DNA from: Pseudomonas sp. AN-1
GTDB lineage: Bacteria; Pseudomonadota; Gammaproteobacteria; Pseudomonadales; Pseudomonadaceae
Assembly (NCBI RefSeq): GCF_034057115.1
Contig: NZ_CP139195.1
Span: forward strand, 4,278,001-4,342,000
Direction: 5' to 3'
DNA: 64,000 bases
In this document: positions 59,035 through 64,000 of the stretch, piece by piece
How the letters are laid out: every line of letters starts with the position of its first letter
How positions within the stretch are numbered: the first letter of the stretch is position 1
Position numbers and translations under genes: made by a program
Notes under the pieces: model-generated
Told to the model about the DNA's origin: nothing
The model's input: the letters and a program-made list of their open reading frames with translations, nothing else
Databases searched by the model: none

Positions 59035-59943
59035 TCAGGCGGTCAGCCGCTCGCGCAGGCGCCCCAGCATGCCCAGCAGGTTGCCGACCTTGTGCCGCTC
59101 GGGCTCCTCCCTGGGCACCTCGGCCACGCGGCTCACCACGGCCTGCGGCTGCGCGCGCCAGCTCTGCGCCTGGCGCGCGGCGGCGCTCAGGCCCTTCTCG
59201 AACAGCCCGGGGCGGATCGGCTTGGGCAGGTAGCGGAAGATCTGCGCCTCGTTGATCAGGCGCAGCAGCGACTGGGTGTCGCGGAACGGCGTGACCACCA
59301 GGCTGAGCAGGCGCGGGTGGGCCTGGGCCAGGGTCTTGAGCAGCGGCGCGGTGTCCTCGCCGGCCAGGCGCAGGTCGCTGATCAGCAGGTCGACGCTCTC
59401 GGTGTTGAGCTGGTGCAGGGCCTCGGGCAGGTTGCGCGCGCGCAGCAGGCGGTGGCCGCCGGCGTCGCAGAAGCCGGCGACGCTGGACAGGGTCTGCGCG
59501 TCGTCGTCGAGCAGCAGCACGTTGAGCGGCAGCGCCGGGGCTTCGTCGCGCGCCTCCGCCGGCATCTGGCGGGCGGCGATCTCCGCCGCCTGGCGCAGGG
59601 TGAAGGCCATCTCCTGCGGGTCCCAGGGCTTGGTCAGGTAGCGGAAGATGCCGCCGTTGTTGAGCGCATCGACCGCGGCGTCGAGGTCCGAGTAGCCGGT
59701 GAGCAGGATGCGCAGGGTCTGCGGGGCGATGGCGCTGGCCTGTTCGAGCAGCTCGGCGCCGCTCATCTGCGGCATGCGCTGGTCGCTGACGATGATCTGC
59801 ACCGCCTCGCTCTTCAGGCGCTCCAGCGCGCGCTGCGGGTCGCTCTCGGTGAGCACCTCGTACTGGCGGCGGAACTGCATGGCCAGGCTGCGCAGGATGC
59901 GTTCTTCGTCGTCGACGAACAGGATGCGGATCGGTGCGGTCAT
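59035..59943 (-). CDS. Response regulator with two tandem receiver domains
   Basis: A 302-residue protein built from two REC domains. The first is near residues 5-120 (RILFVDDEERILRSLA, VSDQRMPQMSG, LLTGYSDLDAAVDALN, RYLTKPW) with an intact Asp phosphoacceptor. The second spans about 145-260 (VLLLDDDAQTLSSVA, LISDLRLAGEDTAP) and also keeps an Asp. There is no DNA-binding or catalytic output domain. It lies one base after the kinase stop (minus-strand order kinase then regulator). The ATG at 59943 is used. Confidence 0.85.
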   Translation of the reverse strand: MTAPIRILFVDDEERILRSLAMQFRRQYEVLTESDPQRALERLKSEAVQIIVSDQRMPQMSGAELLEQASAIAPQTLRILLTGYSDLDAAVDALNNGGIFRYLTKPWDPQEMAFTLRQAAEIAARQMPAEARDEAPALPLNVLLLDDDAQTLSSVAGFCDAGGHRLLRARNLPEALHQLNTESVDLLISDLRLAGEDTAPLLKTLAQAHPRLLSLVVTPFRDTQSLLRLINEAQIFRYLPKPIRPGLFEKGLSAAARQAQSWRAQPQAVVSRVAEVPREEPERHKVGNLLGMLGRLRERLTA

Positions 59944-59944
59944 G

Positions 59945-61249
59945 TCAGGCACTCTCCTTGAGCTGGGACGCTTGCGGGCGCGGCAGGCGGATCAGGAAGC
60001 GCGTGCCGCGCCCCGGTTCGGAGGCGACGCGGATGCTGCCGCCGTGGTCCTGGATGATCTTGAAGCTGATCGACAGGCCGAGGCCGGTGCCCTGGCCGAC
60101 CGGCTTGGTGGTGAAGAAGGGGTCGAAGATCTTCGCCAGCACCTCGGGCGGCATGCCCTTGCCGCTGTCCTGCACGGAGACGAACACCGCGGCGTCGTCG
60201 GCCCAGGTCTTCACCAGGATGCGGCCGAAGCCGTCCATGGCCTGGGCGGCGTTGTTGAGCAGGTTGAGCAGCACCTGGTTGATCTGCGACGGCGCGCAGG
60301 GGATGCGCGGCAGCTCGCCGAGGCGGGTGGTCACCTCGGCACGCTCCTTGAGGTTGTTGCGGGCGATCAGCAGGGCGCTGCGCACGCAGTCGTTGAGGTC
60401 GATCTCCTCGCTCATTGCGCGGTCGAGGCGGGCGAAGTCCTTGAGGCCGGCCACCAGTTCGCCGATCTGGCCGAGGCCGTAGAGGGTGTCGTCGAACAGC
60501 TGCTCGAGGTCCTCGGCCAGGCCGTCGGCGGCAGCGGCCTCGCGGTTGCGGCTGGCGTTGTCCAGCGCGCTGGCCAGGCGGGTCTCGTCGCAGTCCGGGT
60601 CGTGCAGGCAGGCGATCAGCTCGCGCTGCGCCTCGGCCAGCTGCAGCAGCGGCGCCTGCAGCTCGCGCAGCAGCTGCACGTTGTTCTTCACGTAGCCGAG
60701 CGGGGTGTTCAGCTCGTGGGCGACGCCGGCGACCATCTGGCCGAGGGAGGCCATCTTCTCCGACTGCACCAGCTGCGCCTGGGATTCCTTGAGGTCGATC
60801 AGCGTGCGGCGCAGCACCGCGTTGCGCTGGGCGACGCGCTTCTCCATGGCCTTGAGCAGGTCGAGCACGGTGCCCAGGCCCCGGTAGCGGCCCTCGCCGT
60901 CGACCAGGATGAAGTCCTCGGTGATCGGGTATCTGAGCTGCGAGGTGACCACCTGGGCGGCCTCCTCGAGACCGCTTTCCAGGCTGACCACCAGTGGCGC
61001 CGGGTTCATCACCTCGCGCACCGGCTTGCGCCCGTGCAGGTCGCGGCCGAAGCGCAGCATGAAGATGTCCTGCAGGGTGTAGCGGCTGATCAGGCCCAGC
61101 GGGCGGCCATCGGCGTCGACCACCGGCAGTGACAGGAACGCCTTGCACTCCGGGGTGAGCAGGCGGTCGGCGACGTCGGCGATGCTCATCTCGGCCTCCA
61201 GCGGCGCCACGGGCATCAGCAGGTAGTTCAGGACTCTCTGGTGGGTCAT
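59945..61249 (-). CDS. CBS-domain sensor histidine kinase
   Basis: A 434-residue soluble kinase. Two CBS modules occupy about residues 1-130 (AFLSLPVVDADGRPLGLISRYTLQDIF; EDFILVDGEGRYRGLGTV), followed by a coiled coil, the HisKA His in AGVAHELNTPLG, and the catalytic domain (NLLNNAAQAMDGFGR, VQDSGKGMPPEVL, DPFFTTKPVGQGTGLGLS). No membrane helices are seen, so it should sense a cytosolic adenine nucleotide or related ligand. Its partner is the tandem-receiver protein immediately downstream. Confidence 0.86.
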   Translation of the reverse strand: MTHQRVLNYLLMPVAPLEAEMSIADVADRLLTPECKAFLSLPVVDADGRPLGLISRYTLQDIFMLRFGRDLHGRKPVREVMNPAPLVVSLESGLEEAAQVVTSQLRYPITEDFILVDGEGRYRGLGTVLDLLKAMEKRVAQRNAVLRRTLIDLKESQAQLVQSEKMASLGQMVAGVAHELNTPLGYVKNNVQLLRELQAPLLQLAEAQRELIACLHDPDCDETRLASALDNASRNREAAAADGLAEDLEQLFDDTLYGLGQIGELVAGLKDFARLDRAMSEEIDLNDCVRSALLIARNNLKERAEVTTRLGELPRIPCAPSQINQVLLNLLNNAAQAMDGFGRILVKTWADDAAVFVSVQDSGKGMPPEVLAKIFDPFFTTKPVGQGTGLGLSISFKIIQDHGGSIRVASEPGRGTRFLIRLPRPQASQLKESA

Positions 61250-61427
61250 GGCAGCTCCCGGCCTCCGGTTGCGAGAGGCCGCCATTGAAACAGCGCAAGG
61301 TTGCGATGGTGTGAACGCGGCCCGCTGGCGCCGGCGGTTTTCCGCCGGCCGGCGAATGGCGTATCCGCCGGCGGCGGCATCGGCGAAAATGCCGGCGAAT
61401 TTCCTTGGCTCCCAACAGGACCTCCCC

Positions 61428-61973
61428 ATGAAAGACCAGCTGGTTGAGCTGATCACCCTGATCAGCTCGGGCTGCATGCGCGACGACGAGATCGCCCGCA
61501 TCGCCGACGAAGCCGCCCAGGCCTATGCCGATCCGCAGGCGTTCCTCGCCGCCAATCCCGACATCAACTACGACGACGACTTCCCCATCCCGCTGGGCGA
61601 ATGGGTGGTGGTCGGCAGCCTGCCGGACACCGTGCTGTTCCTGGGCGACAGCCCCAGCGAGCTGTTCCAGCAGATCCGCGACTCCTTCGGCCCTGGCGTG
61701 CCCTTCGTGCTGACCGCCAAGCAGCTGGCCAAGGCCGACCTGCTCGCCGGCCTGCGCCGCATCCAGGTGCAGCTGAGCGCGCTGTATCCGGAGAAGGGCG
61801 GCTACGTGCTGGTTGACTTCAGCGAGCCGCTGGACGACGAGCTGCAGTGCGTGCTGGTGTACACCGCCGACCTGCCGCGGGTGCTGGAGCTGGCGGTGGA
61901 GGTGGGCATCTACGCCGCGCCGGCCTACGAGAGCCTGCTGGCGCAGCTCGAGGAAGGCGGCGAGGACGAGTAA
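61428..61973 (+). CDS. Conserved hypothetical acidic protein
   Basis: A 181-residue acidic soluble protein. It has DPQAFLAANPDINYDDDFPIPLGEW, which is a distinct segment, a middle LFQQIRDSFGPGVPF and a glutamate-rich tail (LLAQLEEGGEDE). No recognised motif. It is divergent from the kinase gene, sharing about 180 bp of upstream sequence. The ribosome site is weak (AGGACCTCCCC). Confidence 0.55.
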   Translation: MKDQLVELITLISSGCMRDDEIARIADEAAQAYADPQAFLAANPDINYDDDFPIPLGEWVVVGSLPDTVLFLGDSPSELFQQIRDSFGPGVPFVLTAKQLAKADLLAGLRRIQVQLSALYPEKGGYVLVDFSEPLDDELQCVLVYTADLPRVLELAVEVGIYAAPAYESLLAQLEEGGEDE

Positions 61974-62129
61974 GCGTCCCGGCCGCGCCCTGTCGGCGTC
62001 TCCCGCCGCCCCATTTTCGCCCCGCGTGCGCAAGGGCTGTGCACGCGGTCGTCGGCCGGGCTCCCGCTGGACGAAGCGAATTTCCCTGCTCCCGCTGAAA
62101 CCCTCGTCAAATCAACGGATTGAAAGAGT

Positions 62130-62171
62130 CTGGCATGCCATGTGCTTTCCCTTTGAGAACAAAATGTTCTC
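62130..62171 (+). promoter_or_regulatory. Sigma-54 promoter and +1 dyad of the dimethylamine monooxygenase operon
   Basis: CTGGCATGCCATGTGCT has GG at 62132-62133 and GC at 62144-62145 with 10 bases between. The -12 part is TGTGC, one base off TTGC. Just after, GAGAAC-AAAAT-GTTCTC (62155-62171) covers the expected +1. The dyad could be an operator or an early hairpin of the mRNA. Confidence 0.72.
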
Positions 62172-62242
62172 TTGGGTAATTTTATCCGTCGTGCAGCGGC
62201 CCCCGGCCGCGTTGCCCGGCGGGAGCACGGGAGGGGTGGCGG

Positions 62243-62782
62243 ATGAGTGGCGCGGTCACGGGCGCGATGCCCAGCAAGCCGGTGTACGCACCGGAGGTTT
62301 CCATCCTCGCCAGCGGGCGACGCCTGCTGGTGATCCAGGATGCCGGCGCGGAGGAGGCTGCCCGTCTGCACGGGCAACTGACGGCCGACGGCCGGGCGGT
62401 GGAGCGGGTCGCCCTGCACGGCGAAGCCGGCGGCGGCGATTTCGAGCTGCTGCAGGTGCGCGTGCTCGCCCTGCTGTCGGCGGCGCCGGTCGGCAGCCGC
62501 CTGTACGTCTGCGGCGACGAGAGCTTCCTCTGGCGCGTCTACCGCCTGGCGCGCAGCAGCGGCCTGCTCGCCGAGGAGATCGAACTGGTGCGCGCCGGTA
62601 GCCGCCGCGAGCTGTACTGCGTGCACTGCGCGCACCTGCAGAGTATCGGCGGCGAGGGTGAGGTGACCTGCCAGGGCTGCGGCGTGCGCCTGCTGGTGCG
62701 CGAGCATTTCTCCCGGCGCCTGGGCGCCTACATGGGCGTGTGCCTGGACCCGGACCAGCCCTTCGCGGAGGCCCGGCCATGA
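62243..62782 (+). CDS. dmmA: Dimethylamine monooxygenase subunit, DmmA family
   Basis: A 179-residue protein of the small subunit family annotated DmmA. The N-terminal half is Rossmann-like (RRLLVIQDAGAEEAARLHGQL, RLYVCGDESFLWRVYRLAR). The C-terminal part is a zinc ribbon with CVHCAHLQSIGG and CQGCGVRLLV (two CxxC pairs) and ends LGAYMGVCLDPDQPF. Dimethylamine monooxygenase splits dimethylamine to methylamine and formaldehyde. Gene names for the subunits differ between papers. ATG 62243; the 3' end overlaps the reductase start. Confidence 0.75.
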   Translation: MSGAVTGAMPSKPVYAPEVSILASGRRLLVIQDAGAEEAARLHGQLTADGRAVERVALHGEAGGGDFELLQVRVLALLSAAPVGSRLYVCGDESFLWRVYRLARSSGLLAEEIELVRAGSRRELYCVHCAHLQSIGGEGEVTCQGCGVRLLVREHFSRRLGAYMGVCLDPDQPFAEARP

Positions 62783-63735
62783 ACGGACTGCTCGACGTGC
62801 GGGTGGCCGCGGTGCGCCAGCTGACCCCGCTGGTGCGCGAATTCACCTTCGAGGCCGCGCACGGCATGCTGCCCGGCTTTTCCGCCGGCAGCCATGTGCT
62901 GGTGCACCTGCCGACGGCGCAGCGCACCCTGCGCAACGCCTACTCGCTGCTCGGCGATCCGGCCGATGCGCAGCGCTACCGCATCGCCGTGCGCCTGCAG
63001 GAGGACTCGCGCGGCGGCTCGCGCTTCCTGCACGAACAGGTGGGTGAGGGCGACCGCCTGCAGCTGTCGCCGCCGGCCAACCTGTTCGCCCTGCATTCCC
63101 AGGCGCAGCATCACCTGCTGATCGCCGGCGGCATCGGCATCACCCCGTTCCTCGCCCAGAGCGCCGAACTGCAGCGCCGCGGCGCCAGCTTCGAGCTGCA
63201 CCATGCCTGCCGCGGCGGGCTCACCGATGCCTATCGCGACGAGCTGACCGCACGTCTCGGCGCACGCTTCCACGCTTACGACGCCGGCGCCGGCGCGCGC
63301 CTCGACCTGGCGGCCGTGCTGGCCGGCCAGCCGCTCGGCAGCCACGTCTACGTCTGCGGTCCGCAGCGGCTGATCGACGGCGTGCGCGAGGCGGCCGCCG
63401 CTCTCGGCTGGCCGGCGCAGCGGGTGCACTGGGAAGCCTTCGCCGCCGCGCCCGGTGCCGGTGCGCCGGCCGAACCCTTCGTCGCCGAGCTGGCGGGGAG
63501 CGGCCGGCGCATCGCGGTGCCCGCCGAGGTCAGCCTGCTGGAGGCGCTGGAAGCCGCCGGGGTGGCGGTGCCCAGCCTGTGCCGCGGCGGGGTCTGCGGT
63601 CAGTGCGCGACGCGCCATCTCGCCGGCGAGGTCGAGCATCGCGACGCATGCCTCGGCGCCGCCGAGCGCACCCGCCAGCTGATGCCCTGCGTTTCCCGCG
63701 GCCGTTGCGGCAGCACCCTGTTGCTCGATCTCTGA
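62779..63735 (+). CDS. PDR/VanB-type reductase subunit of dimethylamine monooxygenase
   Basis: A 318-residue reductase with the flavin-binding RNAYSLLG, the NAD(P) site GGIGITPFLAQ, VYVCGPQRLID, and a C-terminal plant-type [2Fe-2S] centre CRGGVCGQC with a distal Cys (PCVSRGRC). It resembles IacF but is in a different operon. It would deliver electrons from NAD(P)H to the heme N-demethylase subunit next to it. The ATG at 62779 overlaps the stop of the previous gene (ATGA). Confidence 0.82.
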   Translation: MNGLLDVRVAAVRQLTPLVREFTFEAAHGMLPGFSAGSHVLVHLPTAQRTLRNAYSLLGDPADAQRYRIAVRLQEDSRGGSRFLHEQVGEGDRLQLSPPANLFALHSQAQHHLLIAGGIGITPFLAQSAELQRRGASFELHHACRGGLTDAYRDELTARLGARFHAYDAGAGARLDLAAVLAGQPLGSHVYVCGPQRLIDGVREAAAALGWPAQRVHWEAFAAAPGAGAPAEPFVAELAGSGRRIAVPAEVSLLEALEAAGVAVPSLCRGGVCGQCATRHLAGEVEHRDACLGAAERTRQLMPCVSRGRCGSTLLLDL

Positions 63736-63750
63736 GAGGAGTAGTCCGTC

Positions 63751-64000
63751 ATGCCCGTCACCCTCAAGCCGCTGGAAAGCTACCGGGACGATTTCACCTT
63801 CCGCAACAGCCCGCAGGCCATCGCGCGCTTTCCCTTCCCGTTCCCCGAAGACCAGTACATGTACTCGGTCAACATCGAGCCGGCCGGCTGCGGCGCGCCG
63901 GGCTCGGTGTTCGAGCACTGCTTCGACATCGACGAGCACTACCGCTCGGAAACCGCCGAGCGCGCGCGGGTGCTGGCCCGCGATCCGCTGCGCTGCGTGG
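63751..64000 (+). CDS. Heme-dependent oxidative N-demethylase catalytic subunit (DUF3445), partial
   Basis: The first 83 codons, running off the window. They begin MPVTLKPLESYRDD and continue with RFPFPFPEDQYMYSVNIEP, typical of the DUF3445 heme-dependent N-demethylase family (PAS-fold heme, described from Pseudomonas mendocina). GAGAGGAG sets the ATG at 63751, 15 bp after the reductase. The remaining subunits should lie beyond 64 kb. Confidence 0.8.
   Translation, partial: MPVTLKPLESYRDDFTFRNSPQAIARFPFPFPEDQYMYSVNIEPAGCGAPGSVFEHCFDIDEHYRSETAERARVLARDPLRCV

Noticed and set aside
1-64000. CRISPR array, prophage or tRNA genes
   Set aside because: No regularly spaced direct repeats, phage structural genes or tRNA-like cloverleaf sequences were noticed by reading; a dedicated scan was not possible.

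Overview
The window is GC-rich (about 70% G+C in coding stretches), densely packed, and reads like a Pseudomonas-type gammaproteobacterial chromosome. The evidence is the pseudomonad REP-like palindromes between genes, the iac auxin-degradation genes, amt and torF genes with sigma-54-type promoters, and soxBDAG-type flavoprotein genes. No rRNA, tRNA or CRISPR array was seen.

Region 1 (about 0.3-18.5 kb) is a catabolic island for indolic or aromatic amines. A single plus-strand operon carries a complete iac set in the order iacH-A-B-I-C-D-E-F, then a three-gene TRAP transporter, then iacG, and ends at a strong terminator. The MarR regulator iacR follows. Next come an aromatic amine dehydrogenase cluster (heavy chain, MauE-like, MauD-like, tryptophan-tryptophylquinone light chain, c-type cytochrome), an aldehyde dehydrogenase and an AraC/FeaR-like regulator. 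Together these genes could take tryptamine through indole-3-acetaldehyde and indole-3-acetate to catechol.

Region 2 (18.5-30.9 kb) holds a spermidine-synthase-like protein, a TPR protein and an IclR regulator. A clean 1449-bp IS4-family element lies inside a REP hairpin. A minus-strand operon follows: purU-folD-soxB-soxD-soxA-soxG. It encodes a heterotetrameric N-methyl-amino-acid oxidase or dehydrogenase (sarcosine oxidase or N-methylglutamate dehydrogenase) plus two tetrahydrofolate enzymes that take the released one-carbon unit to formate.

Region 3 (30.9-43.2 kb) is mixed housekeeping and stress material: a LysR/PfpI pair, an old yellow enzyme, an HD-nucleotidyltransferase fusion, a hemolysin-III protein, a MerR-controlled membrane/flavodoxin operon, a cold-shock gene with a leader mini-ORF, a luciferase-like monooxygenase and a 3-hydroxybenzoate 4-monooxygenase-like enzyme.

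Region 4 (43.4-48.5 kb) is a small defence segment. It has an MmeI-like single-chain restriction-modification enzyme whose presumed recognition domain has a different base composition, and a HepT-MntA toxin-antitoxin pair coupled to an XRE-cupin regulator.

Region 5 (48.6-64 kb) covers methylated-amine and nitrogen metabolism: gmaS, mgsABC, an ammonium/methylammonium transporter, a DksA-like zinc protein, oxaloacetate decarboxylase, GST, a TorF porin, a CBS-domain histidine kinase with a double-receiver regulator, and at the right edge the start of a dimethylamine monooxygenase (heme-dependent N-demethylase) operon. gmaS, amt, torF and the dmm operon all have GG-N10-GC (sigma-54) promoters, which points to nitrogen control. 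With the operon of region 2, these genes make a full dimethylamine -> methylamine -> gamma-glutamylmethylamide -> N-methylglutamate -> glutamate + one-carbon route, split over about 40 kb.
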